A DNA stretch of 64,000 nucleotides, from contig JBPPLN010000003.1 of assembly GCA_051920445.1 (NCBI GenBank), forward strand, positions 124,001-188,000, in the 5' to 3' direction. Positions 35,012 to 42,671 of the stretch are shown piece by piece. A program made the translations under genes and the position numbers. The stretch is from CAG-177 sp003514385. Lineage in GTDB: Bacteria; Bacillota; Clostridia; Oscillospirales; Acutalibacteraceae. Numbering within the stretch: the first letter of the stretch is position 1; every line of letters starts with the position of its first letter. Under the pieces are notes generated by a model. That model ran no database searches and was not told where the DNA came from. It saw only the letters and a program-made list of their open reading frames with translations.

Positions 35012-36394
35012 TCAGAACTCGATGCGCGAAGCAATGTAGCTTTCGAGCTCGTCTATTGCGATGCGCTCCTGCTTCATCGTGTCGCGGTCGCGCACTGTCA
35101 CGCAGTGATCATCGACGGAGTCGAAGTCATATGTGATGCACAGCGGAGTACCGATCTCGTCCTGGCGGCGATAGCGCTTGCCGATGGAGCCGGTCTCGTC
35201 GAAATCGACCATGAACTTGCGGCTCAAGTCGTCGCAGATCTTTATAGCCTCTTCCGAAAGCTTCTTCGAGAGGGGAAGCACCGCAGCCTTGTAGGGCGCG
35301 ACGACGGGGGAGAGATGGAGCACCACGCGGGTGTCGTTCTTCTCTGCGTCGATAACTTCCTCGTCATATGCTTCGCAGAGCAGCGCAAGTACGGTTCTGT
35401 CGAGTCCGTAGGTGGACTCTATAATATAGGGAATGAACTTCTCGTTTGTCTCGGGATCGAGATAGTCCATCTTCTGGCCACTGTATTCCTGATGTCTCGT
35501 CAGGTCGAAGTCAGTTCTGTTGTGGGTGCCGTTTATCTCGCCCCAGCCGAACGGGAAGAGGAACTCGATGTCGCACGCGGCTTTCGCGTAGTGGGCGAGC
35601 TTCTCATGGTTGTGGAAGCGAAGATGCTCGGGAGCTATGCCGAGATCCTCAAAATACTTCTTGCCGAACTGCTTGAAGTAGTCATAGAGCTCATTGTCCG
35701 AGCCCTTCTTGCAGAAGGTCTGGAACTCCATCTGCTCGAACTCGATGGTTCTGAAAGTGAAGTTGCCGGGGGTTATCTCGTTCCTGAACGCCTTGCCGAT
35801 CTGACCGATGCTGAAGGGCAGCTTCGCTCTCATCGAACGCTGGACGTTGAGGAAGTTGACATATTCACCCTGCGCGTTTTCGGGACGCAGATAGATAACG
35901 CTCTTTGCGTCGTTGGTGACTCCGCGGTAGGTCTGGAACATGAGGTTGAATTCTCTTATGTCCGTAAAATTGTGCTTGCCGCAGTGGGGGCAGGGGATCG
36001 AATGAGCCTTGATGTACTCAAACATCTCCTCTTTCGTCATCTTGTCGGGGTGGGCGTCGGGATCAAAGTTCTCGATGAGCGTGTCCGCTCTGTGGCGCAT
36101 CTTGCACTCCTTGCAGTCGAGAAGAGGGTCGGAGAAGCTTGCGATATGGCCGCTTGCCTCCCAGACTTTCGGATGCATGAGAATGTCCGCGTCAACTTCG
36201 TAGCTGTTCCTGCGCTCCTGAATGAATCTCTTGCGCCAGGTGTCCTTGACGTTGTTCTTCATTCTTGCGCCGAGCGGGCCGTAATCCCAGGTGTTCGCAA
36301 GTCCGCCGTAGATGTCGCTGCCGGCGAAAATGAAGCCTCTGTTTTTACACAGAGCGACGATTTTTTCCATTGTTTTTTCGGTATTATTTAGCAT
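35012..36394 (-). CDS. glyS: Glycyl-tRNA synthetase, homodimeric class II type
   Basis: 460 residues of the single-chain (alpha2) GlyRS found in many Gram-positives and eukaryotes, not the alpha2-beta2 form. Signs are FAGSDIYGGLANTWDYGPLG at the start, the CKECKMRHRAD and CPHCGKHNFT cysteine pairs (a probable zinc site), motif 2 near GIAPEHLRFH and a C-terminal anticodon domain with KRYRRQDEIGTP. It charges tRNA-Gly. AGGGGAG precedes ATG 36394. The 5' leader is only about 25 nt, too short for a T-box. The decarboxylase genes follow 39 bp later and may be co-transcribed. Confidence 0.96.
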   Translation of the reverse strand: MLNNTEKTMEKIVALCKNRGFIFAGSDIYGGLANTWDYGPLGARMKNNVKDTWRKRFIQERRNSYEVDADILMHPKVWEASGHIASFSDPLLDCKECKMRHRADTLIENFDPDAHPDKMTKEEMFEYIKAHSIPCPHCGKHNFTDIREFNLMFQTYRGVTNDAKSVIYLRPENAQGEYVNFLNVQRSMRAKLPFSIGQIGKAFRNEITPGNFTFRTIEFEQMEFQTFCKKGSDNELYDYFKQFGKKYFEDLGIAPEHLRFHNHEKLAHYAKAACDIEFLFPFGWGEINGTHNRTDFDLTRHQEYSGQKMDYLDPETNEKFIPYIIESTYGLDRTVLALLCEAYDEEVIDAEKNDTRVVLHLSPVVAPYKAAVLPLSKKLSEEAIKICDDLSRKFMVDFDETGSIGKRYRRQDEIGTPLCITYDFDSVDDHCVTVRDRDTMKQERIAIDELESYIASRIEF

Positions 36395-36427
36395 AAGCGT
36401 TTACTCCCCTATTATTCATTGTAGCCT

Positions 36428-36456
36428 ATAATAATCTAAAAAATGCCAAAAGTCAA
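36428..36456 (-). promoter_or_regulatory. Promoter of glyS (and probably the oad genes)
   Basis: Minus strand: TTGACT (36451-36456), 17 bp, TATTAT (36428-36433). Confidence 0.75.
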
Positions 36457-36677
36457 GGCGCGCAAAAGAGATTTTGAGCCCTTGTCCGCCCGCCTTTTTG
36501 TGCGCTTTTTCGGGTATGTGTTTTTGTCTGTGCATTTTGCCGAAAATAATGCTGCAAAATGACTCGAAAACATAAACAGTAACGAAATATCGATATAAAA
36601 AGCACAATAAAAACTTTTTCGCCAAAGCCGCCTTAAAAAATATTTTTTTGCCCATTCGGGGCTTTTTCAACACTGTA

Positions 36678-36705
36678 TTGACAAATCCGTGTTTTAATGT
36701 AAAAT
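36678..36705 (+). promoter_or_regulatory. Promoter of the GPH transporter and lepA genes
   Basis: TTGACA (36678-36683), 16 bp, TAAAAT (36700-36705). This would place the transcript start near 36712. The 36457-36677 stretch before it is A/T-rich and shows nothing else I can name. Confidence 0.7.
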
Positions 36706-36763
36706 TATAGTATTATCTATAATGGGTAGATATTTGAGAAAACAATGCAAAGAGGGGAAGACT

Positions 36764-38299
36764 GTGGCAAGACAGGAATCAAAAGTTTCGTCATTCTTTC
36801 AGAAGATAGGCCCGATGGTGGGCTACAATGCCGCGAGCATACTTTTCGGCGGCGGCGGATACATCATCTCGCTCTATTTTCTGTCGTTTTTGACCGAGGT
36901 CGAAAAGCTCAGCGTCGATCAGGCGGGTATGGTTATCGCCATGGCTCATATCTGGGACGCCGTAACCGACCCCGTCATGGGTATTATAACCGACCGCACG
37001 CGTTCGAAATACGGCAGACACAGAAGATATCTGCTCTGGGGCGTTATCCCGATAGCCATCTCATATTTCTGCCTGTGGAACTCGTTCGGCATTTCCGCGA
37101 CCGGCAACAAGACCGCGACGATGCTCTACTACATGCTCGCGTATATGCTCTATAACACGGCGCTGACTCTCGTCACTGTGCCGCATGTTGCGATGCTGCC
37201 CGTTATCGCGCCCGATTATTCCCTGCGTACTCAGTATAACTCCGTGCAGTATATAATGAACTCCGTCGGCATGGTTTCGTCGTTCCTGCTCGTGTCGCTG
37301 TCGCTCGGCTTTACGAACATGGAGATGACCGCCGCGTCAAGACCGAAGTTTATGTTCTTCGGTGCAGTGTTGTGCCTGTGGTTCTCGCTGCCGCTGCTCG
37401 TGACTTTCAAATGCACGAAAGAGCCGAGCTCGCTCGACATGAAGCTGCCGCCTTTCAACGCGACTATGCTCTTTGAAGAGTACAAGCAGGTTTTCCGCAA
37501 CAAGGCGTTCAGACGCTATTTCGTCCTGAGCTCGATGTACACCATGGCAAAGGGCTTCTATGCAAACTCCAACCAGTATTTCATCAAATACAGTGCCCAG
37601 CGCTTCGGCTATTTCAACACCCTGCAAACGATTGCGGGCGCGGCTGAGGCATCCGGCTTCCCCGTCAACTATCTGCTGACGATGAAAAAGGGCAAGCAGC
37701 TGTGCGGAAAGCTCCTGACTCCGCTTATGGCGGCGGGACTTATCATAAACCTGTTCATCGGAAAGAGCACTCCGCTCTGGGTCGTCATTGTTTCGATAAT
37801 CCTCTATAACTTCGGCTTCTCCGGCCCCGGATTCACCGCCACAAATATCCAGCCCGATGTCACGGATGTTGACGAGATGATAACCGGACGCCGCCGCGAG
37901 GGCGTTATCTCGACCTTCAACACGCTCATCAAAAAGACTATAAACGGTCTCATGAGCGCGTTCACCGGATTTATTCTTAAAGGCTTCGGCTTCCGCACCG
38001 GCGCAGAGGGCGCGAATGCCCTCGAGCAGACCGCCAAGGGTATATTAGGACTGAAAGTGACTTACTGCATCCTGCCGCTCATCTTCGTCGGCCTCGTCTA
38101 TGTCTGCGTGTTTACCTATAAGATGACCCGCGAGGATCACAAGATGATAACCGAGGCTATAAAAGAGAAGAAAGAGACCGGCAAGTGCTCACTGACCCCC
38201 GAGCAGATGAAACGCTGCGAGGAGATAGCGGGTCAGAGCTTCGGCGATATGTGGATCGGCAAACCTTCCGCAGAGACCCTTGTGACCGAGCTTGACTAA
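36764..38299 (+). CDS. GPH-family cation symporter (MFS superfamily)
   Basis: 511 residues with twelve membrane helices. Glycoside-pentoside-hexuronide symporter signs include an N-terminal KIGPMVGYNAASILFGGG, DAVTDPVMGIITDRTRSKYGRHRRY after helix 2, and a matching inverted half. Such proteins import sugars or sugar acids with Na+ or H+. I start at GTG 36764, 6 nt after AGAGGGGA; an ATG at 36722 has no ribosome binding site and lies almost on the transcription start. There is no glycosidase or sugar-metabolism gene beside it, so the substrate is open. lepA follows after 24 bp. Confidence 0.85.
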   Translation: MARQESKVSSFFQKIGPMVGYNAASILFGGGGYIISLYFLSFLTEVEKLSVDQAGMVIAMAHIWDAVTDPVMGIITDRTRSKYGRHRRYLLWGVIPIAISYFCLWNSFGISATGNKTATMLYYMLAYMLYNTALTLVTVPHVAMLPVIAPDYSLRTQYNSVQYIMNSVGMVSSFLLVSLSLGFTNMEMTAASRPKFMFFGAVLCLWFSLPLLVTFKCTKEPSSLDMKLPPFNATMLFEEYKQVFRNKAFRRYFVLSSMYTMAKGFYANSNQYFIKYSAQRFGYFNTLQTIAGAAEASGFPVNYLLTMKKGKQLCGKLLTPLMAAGLIINLFIGKSTPLWVVIVSIILYNFGFSGPGFTATNIQPDVTDVDEMITGRRREGVISTFNTLIKKTINGLMSAFTGFILKGFGFRTGAEGANALEQTAKGILGLKVTYCILPLIFVGLVYVCVFTYKMTREDHKMITEAIKEKKETGKCSLTPEQMKRCEEIAGQSFGDMWIGKPSAETLVTELD

Positions 38300-38323
38300 A
38301 AGACCCACGAAAGGATCAATAAA

Positions 38324-40135
38324 TTGTCTACCAAGAAAGAAAACATTAGAAATTTCAGCATCATAGCGCATATTGACCACGGCAAATCAACCCTCGCGGA
38401 CAGACTTCTTGAGCTCACCGACTCCGTGGCGAAGCGCGATATGACTGCTCAGATACTTGATAACATGGATCTTGAGCGCGAGCGCGGAATAACTATAAAG
38501 GCGCACGCGGTCAAAATGGACTATACCGCGAGCGACGGCGAGGTCTATGAATTGAATCTTATAGACACTCCCGGCCATGTCGACTTCAACTACGAAGTCT
38601 CGCGTTCCCTTGCCGCCTGCGAGGGTGCGGTGCTCATAATCGACGCGTCGCAGGGAATCGAAGCGCAGACGCTCGCGAACACATATCTGGCGCTCGACCA
38701 CGACCTTGAGATAGTCCCCGTTATCAATAAAATAGACCTGCCCGCCGCCGACCCCGACAGAGTTGCTTCCGAGGTCGAGGAGGTCATAGGCCTCGATTGC
38801 TCGAACGCTCCGCGCGTCTCGGCAAAGACGGGTGAGAATGTCGAAGAGGTTCTCGAACGCATCGTTCTCGATATCCCCGCGCCCGTAACGGATGACAACG
38901 CACCGCTCAGAGCGCTCATATTCGACTCGGTCTATGACAGCTACAAGGGCGTTATCGTTTATGTCAGAATAAAAGAGGGCAAGATAAAGCCCGGCGACAC
39001 CATGCGCATGATGGCGACCGGCGCGCAGTTCACGGTCGTTGAAGTCGGCTATATGCGCGCCACGAGCATGGAGCCCGCCGATGAGCTGACCTCCGGCGAG
39101 GTCGGCTATATAACCGCCTCGATAAAGACCGTCAGCGACGCCCGCGTCGGCGATACCGTAACGACTGCGGAGAATCCCGCAAAAGAGCCGCTTGCAGGCT
39201 ACCGCAAGGTGAACCCGATGGTTTTCTGCGGAGTCTATCCCGCCGATGGCGCGGACTACGAAAATCTGCGCGACGCGCTCGAAAAGCTCCAGTTAAACGA
39301 CGCTTCGCTTTCATATGAGCCGGAGACCTCCGGCGCGCTCGGCTTCGGCTTCCGCTGCGGCTTCCTCGGTCTGCTCCATCTCGAGATAATCCAGGAGCGC
39401 CTTGAGCGCGAATATGACCTCGACCTCGTAACAACCGTGCCGAGCGTTATATATAAGATACACCTGACCGATGGCAGCGTTATAGAGATAGATAACCCGA
39501 CCCACTATCCCGACCCGGTCAATATAGACTACAGCGAAGAGCCGTTCACAAATGCGCACATCTATTCTCCGCCCGAATATGTCGGCGCTATAATGGATCT
39601 GTGCCAGGAGCGCCGCGGCGTGTTCAAGAACATGACCTATATCGCCTCCGACCGCGTGGACATTCTCTATGAGCTGCCGCTCAACGAGATAATCTATGAT
39701 TTCTTCGATTCGCTCAAGTCGCGCACCCGCGGCTATGCGTCGTTTGACTATGAGATAACCGATTACCGCCGCTCGAACCTCGTTAAACTCGATGTTCTCC
39801 TGAATGGCGATATAATCGACGCGCTCTCGTTTATTATCCACGCTGACAAGGCGTATGGACGCGCGAGAAAGATAGCCGAAAAGCTCAAGGATAATATCCC
39901 GCGTCAGCTGTTTGAGATTCCGATCCAGATAGCCATCGGCGGCAAGGTCATAGCCCGTGAAACAGTCAAGGCGATGAGAAAAGACGTTCTTGCCAAGTGC
40001 TATGGCGGCGACATAACCCGAAAGAAAAAGCTGCTCGAAAAGCAGAAAGAGGGCAAAAAACGTATGCGCCAGTTCGGCACGGTCGAAGTGCCGCAGGAGG
40101 CGTTTATGGCGGTTCTCAAGCTCGACGACGATTGA
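38324..40135 (+). CDS. lepA: Elongation factor 4 (LepA), ribosome back-translocase GTPase
   Basis: 603 residues, full length. GTPase motifs are intact: G1 AHIDHGKST, G3 DTPGHVDF and G4 NKIDLP. LepA-specific features are GFGFRCGFLGLLHLEI and the C-terminal AKCYGGDITRKKKLLEKQKEGKKRM in part. It acts on ribosomes, chiefly in 30S assembly and under ionic stress. It initiates at TTG 38324, about 9 nt after AAAGGA. A very strong hairpin terminator follows. Confidence 0.97.
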   Translation: MSTKKENIRNFSIIAHIDHGKSTLADRLLELTDSVAKRDMTAQILDNMDLERERGITIKAHAVKMDYTASDGEVYELNLIDTPGHVDFNYEVSRSLAACEGAVLIIDASQGIEAQTLANTYLALDHDLEIVPVINKIDLPAADPDRVASEVEEVIGLDCSNAPRVSAKTGENVEEVLERIVLDIPAPVTDDNAPLRALIFDSVYDSYKGVIVYVRIKEGKIKPGDTMRMMATGAQFTVVEVGYMRATSMEPADELTSGEVGYITASIKTVSDARVGDTVTTAENPAKEPLAGYRKVNPMVFCGVYPADGADYENLRDALEKLQLNDASLSYEPETSGALGFGFRCGFLGLLHLEIIQERLEREYDLDLVTTVPSVIYKIHLTDGSVIEIDNPTHYPDPVNIDYSEEPFTNAHIYSPPEYVGAIMDLCQERRGVFKNMTYIASDRVDILYELPLNEIIYDFFDSLKSRTRGYASFDYEITDYRRSNLVKLDVLLNGDIIDALSFIIHADKAYGRARKIAEKLKDNIPRQLFEIPIQIAIGGKVIARETVKAMRKDVLAKCYGGDITRKKKLLEKQKEGKKRMRQFGTVEVPQEAFMAVLKLDDD

Positions 40136-40150
40136 TAGACAAAACAAGCA

Positions 40151-40207
40151 AAGCTGTAAATTACCTGACCTGCGGCGATCGGTAATTTACAGCTTTTTGC
40201 TTTTTTG
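40151..40207 (+). terminator. Intrinsic terminator of lepA
   Basis: Perfect 15-bp stem AAGCTGTAAATTACC (40151-40165) with GGTAATTTACAGCTT (40181-40195), then TTTGCTTTTTT. Confidence 0.9.
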
Positions 40208-40219
40208 ACTGTCTGTGAT

Positions 40220-40804
40220 TTATTTTTTGGCGGCAACGCTTTTCTGCATACCGTCAAGCTTAGCAAGAACGGCGGCGTACATATCGCATAGTGAAAGCGA
40301 AATGAAGTCGGCAGGCTGCGAAAAATCGTTGTTGACCCATTCCTCGATTATGCCCAGGGAGCCCTTGACCATAAAGGTGTATGTTGTGTTTAAGGTCAGG
40401 TCGTCAAGGTTGGGGAATTTTTGTCTCCACTCGTTTGTTATGTCGCGGCGATTTATCTCGCAGCATTCGTCCAAAAACTGTTTGCTGCCGTATTTGCCGA
40501 ACAGCGCGTCGCAAAACGAACGCTCGGCCTCCACGGTCTCTATTATTTTGTTTATACGGGGGAAGTCGCTTTTTGTGTAGTTGCAGTTTCTCACGGCATC
40601 GCAGAGGCGCTCGTAGACAATGCCTTCTATTTGACCCAAAAGGTCATAAACATCGGCATAGTGGGCATAGAAAGACCCTCTGTTGACGTTGGCTGCTTGG
40701 CAGAGCTCCGTTACCGAAATTTTGTCTATGGGCTTTTGCTTGAGCAGTGACATGAAGCTCTCGCAAAGCAGCTGCTTTGTTATTGAAATGCGGCGGTTTT
40801 CCAT
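40220..40804 (-). CDS. TetR/AcrR-family transcriptional regulator
   Basis: 194 residues. The N-terminal helix-turn-helix is textbook: ISITKQLLCESFMSLL, then KISVTELCQAANVNRGSFYAHYADVYDLL (recognition helix around NRGSFYAHY). The C-terminal ligand-binding part (about 65-190) is all-helical and has no recognisable ligand signature. GGAGG lies 10 nt before ATG 40804; an in-frame TTG further up is too close to that site. Its promoter exactly overlaps the divergent promoter of the two small peptide genes, and an 11-bp inverted repeat lies in its leader. It most likely represses itself and the peptide genes. No efflux pump, the common TetR partner, is adjacent. Confidence 0.88.
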   Translation of the reverse strand: MENRRISITKQLLCESFMSLLKQKPIDKISVTELCQAANVNRGSFYAHYADVYDLLGQIEGIVYERLCDAVRNCNYTKSDFPRINKIIETVEAERSFCDALFGKYGSKQFLDECCEINRRDITNEWRQKFPNLDDLTLNTTYTFMVKGSLGIIEEWVNNDFSQPADFISLSLCDMYAAVLAKLDGMQKSVAAKK

Positions 40805-40828
40805 GAAATCTTTGCCTCCGTAGGTTGT

Positions 40829-40862
40829 CAACTGAACAAAAAAGCCCCGATTTGTTCAGTTG
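40829..40862. promoter_or_regulatory. Inverted repeat in the tetR leader (candidate operator)
   Basis: CAACTGAACAA (40829-40839) and TTGTTCAGTTG (40852-40862) are perfect 11-bp inverted arms separated by 12 bp, so their centres are 23 bp (about two helical turns) apart. It lies between the tetR promoter and the tetR start. It suits a TetR dimer pair or could fold as an mRNA hairpin. Confidence 0.55.
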
Positions 40863-40887
40863 CGCACAAATCGTAAATTTTTGTTGA

Positions 40888-40916
40888 TTGACGCAACAAA
40901 GCGTAAAGATTATACT
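40888..40916 (+). promoter_or_regulatory. Promoter of the small-peptide genes
   Basis: TTGACG (40888-40893), 17 bp, TATACT (40911-40916). Its -10 box shares bases with the tetR -10 box on the other strand. Confidence 0.75.
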
Positions 40917-40937
40917 ATAAATGCAGTTATAAGTCAA
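40909..40937 (-). promoter_or_regulatory. Promoter of the tetR gene
   Basis: Minus strand: TTGACT (40932-40937), 17 bp, TATAAT (40909-40914). It overlaps the plus-strand promoter face to face, so only one of the two can be occupied by polymerase at a time. Confidence 0.8.
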
Positions 40938-40964
40938 TCTTACAATGCGAAGGGAGGGGACGAA

Positions 40965-41081
40965 ATGGAAGCGGCATTGGAGCTGTTGCTTAAGGCACTC
41001 GAGTGGTCGGGCAAGGCGCTTTATTGGGTTACTATAGGCCCGATAATAGAGCTTATAAAGCTGATTTTCGGAATCGCTTAA
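40965..41081 (+). CDS. 38-residue hydrophobic, amphipathic peptide
   Basis: A small open frame with an excellent ribosome binding site (AGGGAGGGG, 7 nt before ATG 40965), downstream of a good promoter. The product starts MEAALELLLKALEW. Charged residues fall at 2, 6, 10, 13 and 17, on one helix face, followed by a Gly-Pro break at 25-26 and a second hydrophobic stretch (IIELIKLIFGIA). There is no cleavable signal peptide, Cys or double-Gly leader. It resembles membrane-active peptides (phenol-soluble-modulin-like, or type I toxin-like) in general character only; I recognise no family. A second tiny gene follows 22 bp later. Confidence 0.65.
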   Translation: MEAALELLLKALEWSGKALYWVTIGPIIELIKLIFGIA

Positions 41082-41103
41082 ATTTAACGAGGAGGGAAAA
41101 GTA

Positions 41104-41190
41104 ATGGAGATTATCCAGAGAATTTTAGAAGCGTACTTTGAGTATGTAAGATTTATTCTTGAGCACCTTTTCTGGTTCATTCCGAAATAA
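41104..41190 (+). CDS. 28-residue amphipathic helical peptide
   Basis: A second small frame with its own strong ribosome binding site (GAGGAGGG) before ATG 41104. The product begins MEIIQRILEAYFEY and ends HLFWFIPK. Charged residues sit at 2, 6, 9, 13, 16 and 20, an exact 4-3-4-3-4 spacing that makes one polar stripe on an otherwise very hydrophobic, aromatic-rich helix. This regularity is hard to explain by chance. A strong terminator follows. It is probably co-expressed with the 38-residue peptide under TetR control. The role is unknown: a secreted membrane-active peptide, a toxin-like peptide or a small regulator of a membrane protein are all possible. Confidence 0.65.
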   Translation: MEIIQRILEAYFEYVRFILEHLFWFIPK

Positions 41191-41229
41191 GAGGGACTGC
41201 ATTTTAATGCAGAGCTGAAGAAAAATTCA

Positions 41230-41277
41230 AAGGTCATAATTCGAGCGGTTGCTGCGATTATGACCTTCTTTTTTTAT
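41230..41277. terminator. Terminator between the peptide genes and the GHKL kinase gene
   Basis: Perfect 11-bp stem AAGGTCATAAT (41230-41240) with ATTATGACCTT (41257-41267), then CTTTTTTTATTT on the plus strand. On the minus strand the tail is weaker. The two transcription units converge here. Confidence 0.85.
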
Positions 41278-41295
41278 TTGTTTTCCACGCCGAAA

Positions 41296-42648
41296 TCAGT
41301 TTTTCGGGCTGTCCGCGGCCGCGCGCATCGTCATGACGACTGTAAAGGTGTCTCCATTGTCGTCGGTCACAAGCCGTCCGCCGTATTTTTCGGCGGTGTC
41401 TCTGAGAATCCTCAATCCGTAGCCGTGCTCGCCCGTGCGGCTCTTTTTCTTGTCCTCATAGTCCGGAGCCACATTGTTTTCGCCGGTTATGTAGAGCATC
41501 CCGTCGCTCTCGTCTGTAAAGCTCTTTATCTTTACATATCTTTTCCCGTCGATTGCCTTCGCCGCGTTTATCGCGTTGTCGAAAATGTTGACGTAAGCCT
41601 TGCATATATCTATTTCTTCTATGTCGAGAGTCTCCGGAACGCGCAGGTCAAAGTCGAAATCGATTTCGTTTTTTCTGCATTCCGCAGCCTTGTTCGAGGC
41701 TATCGCATTTACGAGCGTGTTTTGGCAGAAACGCTCTATTTTTATGTCCGCAACCTCTGTTTTGAGCTGAGAGAGCATCTTCTTTGCGGACTCCTTATCG
41801 CTGTCCGTACCGTTCTCCATTATCTCGCAGGCGGTCTGTACCATGTTGGCGAGGTCGTGACGTATCTTTCTCGCCTCAACGCTGTTTTGCTCGACATTCT
41901 TGTAGTATTCGAGGTTGACGCTGTTCTGATATTCCTGCATCTTCAGCGCCTCGCGCAGCTTTTCGTTCTGCGAAGAGCGGTTCATAACATAGAAAAGTAT
42001 GACGTCCGCGGCGATACTGAAAATTGCGACGATGGCAAAAATTATTATTGTTGTGCGATCACGGTCTTTAAAAAGGGAGAGAGGGCTGTTTTCGCCCGCC
42101 CAATCGAAGTGATTTAACAGGATCATGCAGGTGTCGAGCAGCAGCATTTGACTCAGCGGAAAGATGATAAATGCGAGCATTGAAGTCGGTTTTATCGCCC
42201 CGCCCTCAAGCTTTCGCTTTCTGAAATATGTAAACACAAGAAAAACCACCGTGTACACGAGCAGAAACGGCGTGAGAACCAGATTGGCCTCAGGGTCGTT
42301 GCTGCCTATCTTCAGTATATTCAATACCGTAACCAAAAAGGCGGAGAAGCAGGATTCCAACGCAAAAATTGCTATCGACACAAATGCCTTCGTTCGGAAC
42401 TTGTCCTTGTAGAGCACCGCCGCGCAAATAAAATAATACGCGAGCGGAAGCAGAACCAGAAACGACGGAGCAACAAAGGTCACGAATTTCTGCGAGACAA
42501 CCAAAAATACAAACGGAACGGTGGTTATCAAAAAGACAAGGTGTTTATTAAATTTCGGCGTCAGGTTATACCAAAGGAAGCCGCCCTGAAGCAGAGCGAG
42601 CATTATGTTGTTGACATACCATAAAAATTCGTAAATAGATTCGGACAT
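41296..42648 (-). CDS. AgrC/GHKL-type sensor histidine kinase
   Basis: 450 residues. The N-terminal 222 hold six or seven membrane helices, the layout of peptide-sensing AgrC-like kinases. A coiled-coil stretch leads to the phospho-acceptor H264 in RKIRHDLANM, followed by the GHKL ATPase with N-box NIFDNAINAA (N358) and G-box HGYGLRI (409-414). GGGGGAGGGG gives the start ATG 42648. No LytTR response regulator is in the window, so the partner lies elsewhere. It is 23 bp downstream of the HAD phosphatase gene on the same transcript and converges on the two tiny peptide genes, which makes a signalling link worth testing but unproven. Confidence 0.88.
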   Translation of the reverse strand: MSESIYEFLWYVNNIMLALLQGGFLWYNLTPKFNKHLVFLITTVPFVFLVVSQKFVTFVAPSFLVLLPLAYYFICAAVLYKDKFRTKAFVSIAIFALESCFSAFLVTVLNILKIGSNDPEANLVLTPFLLVYTVVFLVFTYFRKRKLEGGAIKPTSMLAFIIFPLSQMLLLDTCMILLNHFDWAGENSPLSLFKDRDRTTIIIFAIVAIFSIAADVILFYVMNRSSQNEKLREALKMQEYQNSVNLEYYKNVEQNSVEARKIRHDLANMVQTACEIMENGTDSDKESAKKMLSQLKTEVADIKIERFCQNTLVNAIASNKAAECRKNEIDFDFDLRVPETLDIEEIDICKAYVNIFDNAINAAKAIDGKRYVKIKSFTDESDGMLYITGENNVAPDYEDKKKSRTGEHGYGLRILRDTAEKYGGRLVTDDNGDTFTVVMTMRAAADSPKN

Positions 42649-42671
42649 TGTTTCCCCTCCCCCAAAAGCCG

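Noticed and set aside
33545..36391. A 948-codon open frame on the plus strand
   Set aside because: It is exactly antisense to oadA and glyS, has no ribosome binding site, and its translation has no recognisable domain. The long opening is a by-product of codon bias on the other strand.
36395..36430. A T-box leader for glyS
   Set aside because: The promoter leaves about 25 nt of leader, far too short for a T-box, and no T-box sequence is seen.
36722..36763. ATG 36722 as the start of the GPH transporter
   Set aside because: No ribosome binding site, and it nearly coincides with the predicted transcription start. GTG 36764 follows a good AGAGGGGA site.
40860..40964. An N-terminal extension of the 38-residue peptide
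   Set aside because: An open frame extends upstream but covers the promoter region. The strong ribosome binding site at 40951-40959 fixes the start at 40965.
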